Assembly (NCBI GenBank): GCA_034096865.1
Contig: JAWQFJ010001318.1
Location: 5,001 to 69,000 of the forward strand
Length of the DNA stretch: 64,000 nucleotides
Direction: 5' to 3'
From: Theodoxus fluviatilis
Lineage: Eukaryota; Mollusca; Gastropoda; Cycloneritida; Neritidae
The translations under genes and the position numbers were made by a program. Within the stretch, counting starts at the first letter, position 1. The number at the start of each line of letters is the position of its first letter. Below are positions 1 through 10,084 of this stretch, one piece after another. The notes under the pieces are model-generated. The model made no database searches and was not told the origin of the DNA. It saw nothing but the letters and a program-made list of their open reading frames with translations.

Positions 1-2664
1 TACAACACAGTACATGTAGGTAGTGCCAGTACGCTGTGGCACTGCAGTGACCTACAACACAGTACATGTAGGTAGTGCCAGTACGCTGTGGCACTGCAGT
101 GACCTACAACACAGTACATGTAGGTAGTGCCAGTACGCTGTGGCACTGCAGTGACCTACAACACAGTACATGTAGGTAGTGCCAGTACGCTGTGGCACTG
201 CAGTGACCTACAGCACAGTACATGTAGGTAGTGCCAGTACGCTGTGGCACTGCAGTGACCTACAGCACAGTACATGTAGGTAGTGCCAGTACGCTGTGGC
301 ACTGCAGTGACCTACAACACAGTACATGTAGGTAGTGCCAGTACGCTGTGGCACTGCAGTGACCTACAACACAGTACATGTAGGTAGTGCCAGTACGCTG
401 TGGCACTGCAGTGACCTACAGCACAGTACATGTAGGTAGTGCCAGTACGCTGTGGCACTGCAGTGACCTACAACACAGTACATGTAGGTAGTGCCAGTAC
501 GCTGTGGCACTGCAGTGACCTACAGCACAGTACATGTAGGTAGTGCCAGTACGCTGTGGCACTGCAGTGACCTACAACACAGTACATGTAGGTAGTGCCA
601 GTACGCTGTGGCACTGCAGTGACCTACAACACAGTACATGTAGGTAGTGCCAGTACGCTGTGGCACTGCAGTGACCTACAACACAGTACATGTAGGTAGT
701 GCCAGTACGCTGTGGCACTGCAGTGACCTACAGCACAGTACATGTAGGTAGTGCCAGTACGCTGTGGCACTGCAGTGACCTACAGCACAGTACATGTAGG
801 TAGTGCCAGTACGCTGTGGCACTGCAGTGACCTACAACACAGTACATGTAGGTAGTGCCAGTACGCTGTGGCACTGCAGTGACCTACAACACAGTACATG
901 TAGGTAGTGCCAGTACGCTGTGGCACTGCAGTGACCTACAGCACAGTACATGTAGGTAGTGCCAGTACGCTGTGGCACTGCAGTGACCTACAACACAGTA
1001 CATGTAGGTAGTGCCAGTACGCTGTGGCACTGCAGTGACCTACAACACAGTACATGTAGGTAGTGCCAGTACGCTGTGGCACTGCAGTGACCTACAGCAC
1101 AGTACATGTAGGTAGTGCCAGTACGCTGTGGCACTGCAGTGACCTACAACACAGTACATGTAGGTAGTGCCAGTACGCTGTGGCACTGCAGTGACCTACA
1201 GCACAGTACATGTAGGTAGTGCCAGTACGCTGTGGCACTGCAGTGACCTACAGCACAGTACATGTAGGTAGTGCCAGTACGCTGTGGCACTGCAGTGACC
1301 TACAACACAGTACATGTAGGTAGTGCCAGTACGCTGTGGCACTGCAGTGACCTACAGCACAGTACATGTAGGTAGTGCCAGTACGCTGTGGCACTGCAGT
1401 GACCTACAGCACAGTACATGTAGGTAGTGCCAGTACGCTGTGGCACTGCAGTGACCTACAGCACAGTACATGTAGGTAGTGCCAGTACGCTGTGGCACTG
1501 CAGTGACCTACAGCACAGTACATGTAGGTAGTGCCAGTACGCTGTGGCACTGCAGTGACCTACAACACAGTACATGTAGGTAGTGCCAGTACGCTGTGGC
1601 ACTGCAGTGACCTACAGCACAGTACATGTAGGTAGTGCCAGTACGCTGTGGCACTGCAGTGACCTACAGCACAGTACATGTAGGTAGTGCCAGTACGCTG
1701 TGGCACTGCAGTGACCTACAACACAGTACATGTAGGTAGTGCCAGTACGCTGTGGCACTGCAGTGACCTACAGCACAGTACATGTAGGTAGTGCCAGTAC
1801 GCTGTGGCACTGCAGTGACCTACAACACAGTACATGTAGGTAGTGCCAGTACGCTGTGGCACTGCAGTGACCTACAGCACAGTACATGTAGGTAGTGCCA
1901 GTACGCTGTGGCACTGCAGTGACCTACAGCACAGTACATGTAGGTAGTGCCAGTACGCTGTGGCACTGCAGTGACCTACAACACAGTACATGTAGGTAGT
2001 GCCAGTACGCTGTGGCACTGCAGTGACCTACAACACAGTACATGTAGGTAGTGCCAGTACGCTGTGGCACTGCAGTGACCTACAGCACAGTACATGTAGG
2101 TAGTGCCAGTACGCTGTGGCACTGCAGTGACCTACAACACAGTACATGTAGGTAGTGCCAGTACGCTGTGGCACTGCAGTGACCTACAGCACAGTACATG
2201 TAGGTAGTGCCAGTACGCTGTGGCACTGCAGTGACCTACAGCACAGTACATGTAGGTAGTGCCAGTACGCTGTGGCACTGCAGTGACCTACAACACAGTA
2301 CATGTAGGTAGTGCCAGTACGCTGTGGCACTGCAGTGACCTACAACACAGTACATGTAGGTAGTGCCAGTACGCTGTGGCACTGCAGTGACCTACAACAC
2401 AGTACATGTAGGTAGTGCCAGTACGCTGTGGCACTGCAGTGACCTACAGCACAGTACATGTAGGTAGTGCCAGTACGCTGTGGCACTGCAGTGACTTACA
2501 ACACAGTACATGTAGGTAGTGCCAGTACGCTGTGGCACTGCAGTGACCTACAGCACAGTACATGTAGGTAGTGCCAGTACGCTGTGGCACTGCAGTGACC
2601 TACAACACAGTACATGTAGGTAGTGCCAGTACGCTGTGGCACTGCAGTGACCTACAGCACAGTA
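1..2664. repeat. 52-bp satellite array, about 51 copies
   Basis: A head-to-tail array with a strict 52-bp period fills the left edge and probably continues beyond it. Units are almost identical. The main variation is A or G at unit position 5 (tacaAcac or tacaGcac), plus one C-to-T change near 2494. Each unit contains the palindromes tacatgta and cactgcagtg and the inverted arms agtgcc/ggcact. No unique spacers occur between units, so it is not a CRISPR-like array. The array stops abruptly at the 3' end of a Penelope-like element. Confidence 0.97.
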
Positions 2665-3620
2665 CACCTGGAAAAAAAGAAAACAGAAAAAAATGACCGG
2701 AGTCTGACCAATTGTATTCTCTCGTGAGAGAAGTGGGCCCTGAAGAGGGCCGTTACTAGAGCAGTCGTAGGCTTCTAGAGCAGTCGTAGGCGAGCTTTCG
2801 GAGGGGATCCTCCTTCTTCAGGCCAAGTGGTACAGGACTGGCAGGCGTAGGGTTTAAATAGGGGACTGGCGGAGGCTCGTGCAACGCAAGTCCCCCGAGA
2901 AAAGCAGGAGTGGACATGTGCTCACCCCCGTAGAAGGACCGTCCACACCGCAGAGAACACGGGGAACCCGTGCCACAGAACAGGGCGGGCTCAACGGTAG
3001 TGAGCCATGAAGCCCGTGTCTCTGTTGAGCCCGGTGTGCTGCGTGCCAAACCTGATGATGAGTCTCTGCTCCATAACCCGACGTTGGTGGAGGTCGTGCA
3101 ACCCGCCCCTCAGCACGCTCACGAGCATGTCAGCGGGTGAGTGGTCGGACAGGTTGAAGTGTTCGCTGACTGGGAGGGGCGACAGGTTTCTGATGGTGGC
3201 GCGGTGCCCGTTCATCCGTTGGCGGAGTCGCTGACCAGTCTCTCCGATGTACCAAGCGTCAGGGCATCCTCTGCGGCACCTGATGAGATATACCAAATCT
3301 CTGGAATGGCAGGTATGCTTGCCTCTGACGTGGTGTACGGTCTGGCCCCTGGTAATCGTCGTCTCCGTGCAGATGATCGCGCACGTGGAACACCGCGCCG
3401 CCTTACAGGGTTGCATGCTGCCGTCCTCCGTGGGGTGGTGGTCGGGGAATTTGCTGCGGACCAGCAGACTCCTCAGGTTAGGTGGTTGGCGGAAGGCGAG
3501 GACAGGAGGAGCCGGAAGTGCACGAGAGAGGCGCTCGTCCTCATTGAGGAAATGTTGGAGACTTCTAATCACCTTCCGCAGCTTCTCCGCCCCAGGGAAG
3601 AAACTCGCGACTAGAGGGAC
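2665..3620 (-). mobile_element. Penelope-like element, 5'-truncated copy 1
   Basis: The 956 bp match 10118-11073 at a constant offset of 7453 with only about six to eight single-base differences, so both derive from one recently active family. The fragment contains the GIY-YIG endonuclease end of the coding region plus the 3' untranslated part. The reverse transcriptase part is missing. Its 3' end sits directly on the 52-bp satellite. Confidence 0.9.
2991..3620 (-). pseudogene. PLE GIY-YIG endonuclease domain, N-terminally truncated
   Basis: The frame is open through about 210 codons to the stop at 2991-2993. It shows a Cys-rich stretch (CSTC, then HTCHSRDLVYLIRC) followed by WYIGETGQRLRQRMNGHR, the GIY-YIG core, which nicks DNA in Penelope-like retrotransposition. 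There is no start codon of its own: the frame enters from unrelated DNA at 3620. The paralogue at 10444-11552 preserves more upstream sequence. Confidence 0.88.
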
Positions 3621-3880
3621 AGCAATTAGTGAAGCACATGAATAACTCACTTGGAGCTATCACAACATCCATCTAGTTGATCTGTGTCATCTCCTCAGTA
3701 CACAATATACATCCGCTTGGAAGTCTTCCAAATTTGAAGCAAATTTGTCCAACAGGTCTTGAGTTGTTAAATTCACAGTAATCCCACTGCTTATCAGAGG
3801 AAAGGCACAAAAACACAAGGTGATGAAAAGGTCTTTCACTTCTTACTGTATACACTTTGCACAAAGGAACTGTTGACATA
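3621..3880. other. 3' flank of the piggyBac frame
   Basis: No gene seen. This AT-rich stretch lies between the PLE truncation point and the stop of the piggyBac frame. It presumably includes the downstream end of that transposon, but I could not identify a terminal inverted repeat or TTAA boundary. Confidence 0.4.
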
Positions 3881-5662
3881 TCATTTCTTGTGGTATGTCT
3901 CAAAGCAATCCTTAGGATGTAGATGAGGGTGGTCTGAGCATCCTAGGCAGATGAAGTGTGTCCTCTTTCTCTCAGATGGTGTGGAGCAGACGACACAGTT
4001 GCGGTCCCGTTGGTCATATGAGATGATGTGTCTGACATCTCGATGGGGCTCCATGGGGTTGGGTGCAGATGGTCTTCCATGTTTCCTCCTCTCTCCTGGC
4101 AAACTGACAGCAGCACTCTCTGTGAGTTGTCTCAGGAGACCTTGCTTGAATTTCTTCAGGGGATAGGGTTTGGCTTTCTCCTCCCTGGTCAAGCTGTAGA
4201 TAATGAATGCATTGACTTGGGTGATTTCAAGCAGCCAGAAGAAAAGTTTTTTCCACCACTTGATGGTTTTCCTGTCAAAGGAGCTGTAGTATGTCACTTT
4301 TTGGTCCATCATGTCACAGCCATTCATGTTCTGATTGTAGATGTGAATCATCGTTGGCTTGTGGACATCTTTCACAGTTGTTGTGCTGACCTCTGCATCA
4401 GTGGAGACCATGAGGACAGGCTTCTTGGCTTTCTTGTCTCTGAACGCCACACAGAGCATGGAGTCATCTCTGTTCATAAACCACTCCATTTCTCTGTGGT
4501 TCAGGCAGAGTTGCTTCAGTTGGGGAGGAAATCCAACTCGGTTCACATTCAGGGTACCAGTGTAGTACAACCGTCTCTCTTGCAGGTAGTTGATGAGATT
4601 CTTGGTAGTGTAGTACCTGTCAGCATAGATCTTGAACCCTGTCCCCACATGCTGCAGCAGTGTATCCAACACTTGCACTGCATGGCCAGAAGACTGGTCA
4701 GCCTCAGGATTGTAGGAGGTGTCAGATCCAAAGTATGTGAGGATGTTTGTCACATAACCCGTGGCAGAATCACACAACACAAATGTCTTGATGTGATACT
4801 TTTTGGGTTTTGCAGCATTGTATTGCTTGAATTTCCATCTGCCTTTGAACCCAACAACCATCTCAACAATAGATAGTTCCCTGAAAGGATAGAAGGCAGC
4901 ACGGAACTTCGTCAAGAGCTTGTTCATGAACGGTTCAATTTTGTCTTTGCCTTCTGCATCTTCATCCAGTGCATGTAGCATGGTGTGATAGATTTCTTGG
5001 AATCTATCCCTGGAGAACATGGCATGATACCATGGGGTGTACAGTTCAGGTGCCATTGACCAGTAATCTGAAATCTCTGGGCGTCTATCTATCCCCATGC
5101 TTATGACCACAGCCACAAACTTATTCAGTTCCTGTGAAGTGATCTCCATCCATTCCCTGTGGGCGGGGCCAGGCTGGGGAGGAGGAGTATCTCGAATCCT
5201 TTTACGAGCATAGTTGTTGATGGCAGTAATGAGAAACTCCTTCACTTCATCATCAAAAGGCTTCAAAAAACAGTCGATGGCTGTAGATGAGGAGTCGATA
5301 CCAAGATTTGGAGAAACGCCAGGCTCACGATTGGGATGGAAGCGAAACGAATTCTGCGTAGCACCCTCGGTCACTTGCCTCCACTCATCGGTTGCGCGCA
5401 GCTGACCTCTCGATGTCGGTCGAGGTGCAGATGTCGAAGCAGGCAGATCTGTGGACATTCTCAAGCGTTTTCCTCTGCCTTTTCCTTTGCTTGTATAGGG
5501 TAGAGGATCACTGTGCCGTGTTTCTCGAGGAGGAAATGACACTTCCGCATCAGACTCCGAGCTAGATGACTGAACTCTGGAGATTGATTCTGCTTCCAAT
5601 GGCCGGAGACGCGTTGTCGTCACTTCCGGAGTTATTTGTAGAAACCATGTGCTTTCAGCCAT
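3881..5662 (-). CDS. piggyBac transposase, full length, probably catalytically dead
   Basis: The start is the ATG at 5662 (MAESTWFLQ), giving 593 residues, close to the 594 of the cabbage looper piggyBac protein. Residues 1-130 are a low-complexity leader. The DDE_Tnp_1_7 core follows, and the C-terminus has a Cys-rich zinc domain (CVVCS, ICLGCSDHPHLHPKDC). The second catalytic Asp (YADRYY, about residue 348) and third (GCDMMDQ, about 450 and 453) are present. The first, expected at about residue 266 in the motif before VGFKGR, is Val (codon at 4865-4867). No stop or frameshift interrupts the frame. It lies head to head with a THAP-like remnant that starts 54 bp away. Confidence 0.93.
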   Translation of the reverse strand: MAESTWFLQITPEVTTTRLRPLEAESISRVQSSSSESDAEVSFPPRETRHSDPLPYTSKGKGRGKRLRMSTDLPASTSAPRPTSRGQLRATDEWRQVTEGATQNSFRFHPNREPGVSPNLGIDSSSTAIDCFLKPFDDEVKEFLITAINNYARKRIRDTPPPQPGPAHREWMEITSQELNKFVAVVISMGIDRRPEISDYWSMAPELYTPWYHAMFSRDRFQEIYHTMLHALDEDAEGKDKIEPFMNKLLTKFRAAFYPFRELSIVEMVVGFKGRWKFKQYNAAKPKKYHIKTFVLCDSATGYVTNILTYFGSDTSYNPEADQSSGHAVQVLDTLLQHVGTGFKIYADRYYTTKNLINYLQERRLYYTGTLNVNRVGFPPQLKQLCLNHREMEWFMNRDDSMLCVAFRDKKAKKPVLMVSTDAEVSTTTVKDVHKPTMIHIYNQNMNGCDMMDQKVTYYSSFDRKTIKWWKKLFFWLLEITQVNAFIIYSLTREEKAKPYPLKKFKQGLLRQLTESAAVSLPGERRKHGRPSAPNPMEPHRDVRHIISYDQRDRNCVVCSTPSERKRTHFICLGCSDHPHLHPKDCFETYHKK

Positions 5663-5716
5663 GTTGGTATGAGGCGAGCGCTGTCTGCTAAGCTGTGTTA
5701 CGGGAGACGGGCAACC

Positions 5717-5998
5717 ATGCCGACTTCTTGCTGCGTGAAAAATGGTTTTAACAACCAACCAAAATACAAATTAAGATGAGTCAAACGCTCCTACTTCTTT
5801 ATACCATCAGAGAAAACTTATCAAGGTCCGATTGTGCAAAGGGTGACATAAGCTAGACGAAGAGGATGGAAAAATAAGATTTACAGAATAGATCTGACTT
5901 TTCGAGACAAACACCCGGCGAGAATCAGCAGACATCTCCCACGAATCCTGCTACGAAGAATCGATAGACTTCCAAAGACCTATAATTCTTGAACTCTT
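5717..5998 (+). pseudogene. THAP-like zinc-finger remnant, copy 1
   Basis: A start at 5717 reads MPTSCC, followed by VKNGFNN, FIPSEKT and a [21 protein letters not shown] segment. This is the layout of a THAP domain, with N-terminal Cys, central Trp and a C-terminal His. In-frame stops occur near 5777 and 5850. The late Cys of the Cys-x2-His pair is missing here and also in the second copy (53571 leftward). It diverges from the piggyBac frame. Confidence 0.62.
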
Positions 5999-6104
5999 CC
6001 AACGTGTACGCCGATGTTACGAGTACAACAATTAAATATGTCCATGGCACTCGTTGGCAGAGTGTTCCTCAATTCCGGATCAAGTTGGTTCTTAGTCAGC
6101 TGGG

Positions 6105-6217
6105 ATGGATGGATGGAGCCTTTGTAGGCTAAGTAAGGCCACCGAGCACAATAACCACTAGAATAGTTCCGAGTCAGCGCAAATCAAGTCACGATGTCCC
6201 TAGTTATTCGCCTCTTA
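6105..6217 (+). repeat. SINE-like repeat, left part (interrupted)
   Basis: A short (GGAT)n run is followed by sequence shared with 41978-42215 and, inverted, with 52960-53180 and 56248-56420. It covers agcctttgtaggcta and the caagtcacgatgtccc block, ending at attcgcctcTTA. The rest of this copy resumes at 7608 beyond the 1390-bp insertion. Confidence 0.8.
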
Positions 6218-7607
6218 AGGCGCCTACACACGTACCGGTTGTCCCCCGGTTTTGCTGCCGATCCGGTCAAAAATCGAAACCGTGGACTAATCCGGCACGG
6301 TTCTTGTGACTAGGGCTGGCTCTATTTTTCGGCCCCGTCCGGACCGGTTCATATGCCCGGCAACGCGAGATCTCGCGTTGTGGCGACTTAGTCGCCAATT
6401 TTAATGGCGGACGCTGTCGTCGCTTCAAACAGGAAAAGGTGTATTTGGGGATACTACAAACCAATCCAAAGAAAAGGTAAGCCATGAACAGCATTAATTT
6501 ATCAAGGCTGTATGTTGAATGCATCAATAAGTTGTGAAAGCTCCTACATTGTAAAATTGGAAATGCGGGTCAATGCACCTTCACGCGAAATCTGTCAGCG
6601 GCTTTCGTTGCGTGCATGTTCCTCACAGAAAACGCTGTATTGATACTAAAACCCCATCCAAAGAAAATGTAAGCCATGAACAGCATTAATTTATCAAAGC
6701 TGTATGTTGAATGCATCAATAGGTTGTGAAAGTTCTGCATTTTACAATTCGCAATGCAGGTCGATGCACATCTACACAGCGAAGAATGTGTCGATCACCA
6801 CGGCTGGCTCCACTGCTAATTATTTTGCGCGTTCCTCACAGAAAACGCTGTATTGATACTAAAACCCCATCCATAGAAAATGTAAGCCATGAACAGCATT
6901 AATTTATCAAAGCTGTATGTTGAATGCATCAATAAGGTGTGAAAGTTCTGCATTTTACAATTCGCAATGCAGGTCGATGCACATCTACACAGCGAAGAAT
7001 GTGTCGATCACCACGGCTCGCTCCACTGCTGATTATTTTGCGCGTTCCTCACAGAAAACGCTGTATTGATACTAAAACCCCATCCAAAGAAAATGTAAGC
7101 CATGAACAGCATTAATTTATCAAAGCTGTATTTTGAATGCATCAATAAGTTGTGAAAGCTCCTACATTGTAAAATTGGAAACGCGGGTCAATGCACCTTC
7201 ACGCGAACTCTGTCAGCAGCTTTTGTTGCGTGCATGTTCACACAGAAAACGCTGATTTTTGGGATAATAGAAACCCTTCCAAAGAAAATGTAAGCCATGA
7301 ACAGCATTAATTTATCAAAGCTGTATGCTGAATGCGTCAATAGGTCGTGAAAGCTCCTAATCCAGATCCAGATATTTTACAAATCGAATGCAGATCACAC
7401 GCATACAGCTACACGTGGTAGCGTCGTTGTCATAGTGCGGCGAAGGGACGTAACTCTAAATTCTGACCTCGCTTCACGTAGTGAAAATCGCTCGATTGCG
7501 CTGTCAGAAGAAATCTCGGTGTCTGGCTGTCAACCCGGTTTTTACACGCACGGTCAGCCGGACCGGGAGCAATACCGGCTTGAAAAACGGTACGTGTGTA
7601 GGAGCCT
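6218..7607. mobile_element. Non-autonomous Harbinger-like element, 1390 bp
   Basis: The terminal inverted repeats start AGGCGCCTACACACGTACCG on the left. The complement of the right end reads AGGCTCCTACACACGTAC. The element is flanked by the duplicated triplet TTA (6215-6217 and 7608-7610). Removing it and one TTA restores the SINE-like target exactly as seen intact at 42150-42165 and, inverted, at about 52990-53010. Three-base TWA duplications are typical of PIF/Harbinger elements. No transposase is coded. GC-rich subterminal arms surround a tandem repeat core. Confidence 0.85.
6440..7370. repeat. Tandem repeats of about 190-215 bp inside the Harbinger-like element
   Basis: A block beginning gccatgaacagcattaattt recurs at 6481, 6673, 6886, 7099 and 7294 (spacings 192, 213, 213 and 195). 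Each is preceded by a variant of aaaaccccatccaaagaaaa. Units two to four share a longer internal segment. The core has no coding potential. Confidence 0.88.
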
Positions 7608-7655
7608 TTACGAATCGCGAAGGGAGACGCGGTGGGTCAATTCTTACATTCCCTC
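7608..7655 (+). repeat. SINE-like repeat, right part (interrupted)
   Basis: Continues the copy broken at 6217: cgaatcgcgaagggagacgcggtgggtcaattcttac in pieces. The adjoining segment at about 7657-7690 (ctagtaaactagagatttcg) recurs at about 23586-23620. Confidence 0.75.
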
Positions 7656-7689
7656 ATTCTAGTAAACTAGAGATTTCGCCTACCGGCAA

Positions 7690-8065
7690 AACCTTTTAGA
7701 CACTTCAGAGCGTTTGCTATCTCAGTCCTTGTAATGGACGAGTTTAACTCGCTGTTGTCAAAGTAACTGAAACTTTCAGATTGCAGGTAACCATCGAGGT
7801 CGAAAGCAACCAAGAAAATATACTCTTAAAGTGATCATATAATGTTTGTAAAGGAATGTTACAAGGAGCTCGATATTTTGTGCCCAGATTTTTAACTTGT
7901 CTTCAGAATTTTGCATTGTTTCTGATATTCGTAGCCAGTGTATTACTCACATTCATTCTGTACTCTTCTTTTTTATCCCTAATGATCAATTTTTATTTGT
8001 TCCTGGACTATATATATATATGTCTTTATATCTTCATCTGACTTAATATTCAAGAACATCCGTAA
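7690..8065. other. Unassigned AT-rich DNA
   Basis: I see no gene or recognised repeat. A 61-codon hydrophobic frame at 7856-8041 has low-complexity T-rich content and no supporting context. Confidence 0.5.
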
Positions 8066-8085
8066 ATGTCGGAGAGAGGGGGAGG

Positions 8086-8116
<31 letters not shown>

Positions 8117-8130
8117 AAGAGAGACAGAGG

Positions 8131-8161
<31 letters not shown>

Positions 8162-8217
8162 GGAAGAGAGAGGGAGGAAGGGAGGGAGGGAGGGAGGTAG
8201 GGAGGGAGGGAGGGAGG

Positions 8218-8283
<66 letters not shown>

Positions 8284-8284
8284 A

Positions 8285-8344
<60 letters not shown>

Positions 8345-8425
8345 AGGGAGGGAGGGAGGGAGGGAGGGAGGGAGGGAGGGAGGGAGGGAGGGAGGGGGGG
8401 GGGGAGGGAGAGAGAAAAGAGGAAC
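8066..8425. repeat. (GA)n/(GGGA)n purine microsatellite
   Basis: About 350 bp of nearly uninterrupted purine on the plus strand, with blocks of GA, GGGA and G runs. Simple-repeat frames of Ser/Leu/Pro on the minus strand are artefacts of it. Such tracts can form triplex DNA and are prone to length change. Confidence 0.95.
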
Positions 8426-8639
8426 AGATACAGATGAACATGATTAAGAACAGACATAATTTACAAGCAAAAACAGACGAAGTGTACGTACACGAGAGCT
8501 ACAGGGCGGACCCCTCGATCTATGTGCACGTGTACCCATACCAGTCTTTTTCAGTGCATAGCGATACAGGAAGAACAATAATGAATGATAGAAGTGTAAG
8601 AGGGTTAAAAAATTGAGAGACTTGTCCAGATCACTGTGG
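8426..8639. other. Unassigned spacer
   Basis: Nothing recognised between the purine tract and the left end of the THAP-bearing transposon. Confidence 0.5.
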
Positions 8640-8937
8640 TTAAACCATGGACACTACATCATATGGACGGCTGGCTGTGGCGTGTACAGAAATAAGTTCG
8701 CCGATAGCCTCGTTTTCAATATAGTTCTGGTCGCACTTCCGGTTGCTCCGCTTTCAAAGGCCGATGCCTTTATTAGGTAAACACCTGGCGAAAATCACGA
8801 TTTTGTGTCTTAGTTTTAGCCATCTTAATTTTTTCTCCGCATAAGTCGGTGGGAAACTGTGTCTAGTTTGTAACCCTGTGTTTAGTTTTGTTGTCATCCA
8901 TTTCTGAAACGCCTAGTCAACCACAGTGTGTTGCGAA

Positions 8938-9229
8938 ATGAGTGACATTAATGTCAGTGATACAAGAGCTGCCGTGGTTCGTAAACCAATATCAAGGAGG
9001 GCGCACAGTACTTCAGATGGATACAAGTGTTGTGTTGTTGATTGTAAGGTATCATCAGTGGCATGCAGGGGACTTTCTTTTGTTGGAATTCCAAGAAAAG
9101 TTGTCAGTGAAGCGATAGACAAATGGAGATCAGCCATCATTGCTAAAATTGATCGAGTGGACTAAGCATTCAACCCAGACATGGCCAAGATCTGCAGTCG
9201 ACACTTTGACGATGCTTGCATCAAACGAG
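8938..9229 (+). pseudogene. THAP-domain exon with internal stop
   Basis: The frame from ATG 8938 reads a leader, then CCVVDC, a GLSFVGIPRK stretch, a KWRSAI Trp motif, a stop at about 9163-9165, and on in the same frame to ICSRHFDDACIKRG. This matches the THAP zinc finger (Cys pair, Trp, Cys-x2-His), a DNA-binding module. The exon ends at a good donor, gag/GTACGT (intron from 9230). The rest of the transposase is not found. The TAA makes it a pseudogene unless it is a sequence error. Confidence 0.8.
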
Positions 9230-9428
9230 GTACGTTTCTTTCATTATAATTTGTTTCAGTGGGATGTGGGTGTGTTAGACGTCTTTTGTCTTTGAAATCA
9301 ACACAAATCTTCACCTCATCTTGGACAGAACAGCGTACATTCTTCGCGCACTTCTATTTATAGCTGACGCGCGGACCTCAGCGACACCAGGAATTCGCTT
9401 GACAGTGGCGTAGCAGACGAACTACATA

Positions 9429-9855
9429 GCCTGGCCAAAGTGCTTTGTTTTCCGTCAAAAGTGGAATGAAAGGTTGGGGAACGAGGAACACAATCAGACG
9501 CAATGAAATCATCAGCCACGGCCATGCCATCCCTACTGCATTCCGTCACACACGCTTTCACTCACACAAATAGGCGCGCGCGATCTCGAGCCATTTAAAC
9601 TGCGATCGCGCCCACTTTCGTCCCCTCCCCTCCTCTGCCTTCCACCCTCACGCCAACGTCGAGATCGAAATGACAGCAGACATTCACACAACATCTACAC
9701 GAACATTTACACACAGACGACGCACACACTACACACATACTCTGTACTTCTCGCGCTCACCTCCAAGCAGAATCGGGCTGGCGAGGCAGGGAAGCGGGCA
9801 AGCAGTCCGAACAGCCTGACCAAAGTGCTTTGTTTTCCGTCAAAAGTGGAATGAA
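9429..9855 (+). repeat. Pair of 42-bp direct repeats
   Basis: Two 42-bp copies (9429-9470 and 9814-9855) starting gcctg[g/a]ccaaagtgcttt differ at one base. They bracket a GC-rich, CA-rich stretch without coding potential, within the THAP-bearing transposon. Confidence 0.85.
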
Positions 9856-10084
9856 TACCATTTTTTAACTGCAAAGTGTGTCTGGGATGCCTGCAAATGT
9901 ACTTACAGTTTCAACTGATGGTATAAATCATCACTGTTTGAACAATTATCTGTTTTACTTACCATGAGAATTCGCTCTCCAGCGGCGTTAATAGTAAGCG
10001 GAGTAACCGGAAGTGCAACCCGAACTAGATTGAAAACGAGGCCTTCGGCGAACTTGTTATATGACACAGCGCGTGCAGGCTGAG

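Noticed and set aside
1..2664. Possible CRISPR-like array
   Set aside because: Contiguous 52-bp units with no unique spacers, in a eukaryotic sequence.
2991..3614. Plus-strand frames at 3007-3645 and 10460-11430
   Set aside because: Antisense shadows of the PLE coding region, repeated because the element is repeated.
4028..4876. 282-codon plus-strand frame
   Set aside because: Antisense shadow of the piggyBac transposase.
8043..8457. Ser/Leu/Pro-rich frames of about 130 codons on the minus strand
   Set aside because: Translation of the (GA)n tract; no non-repetitive coding sequence.
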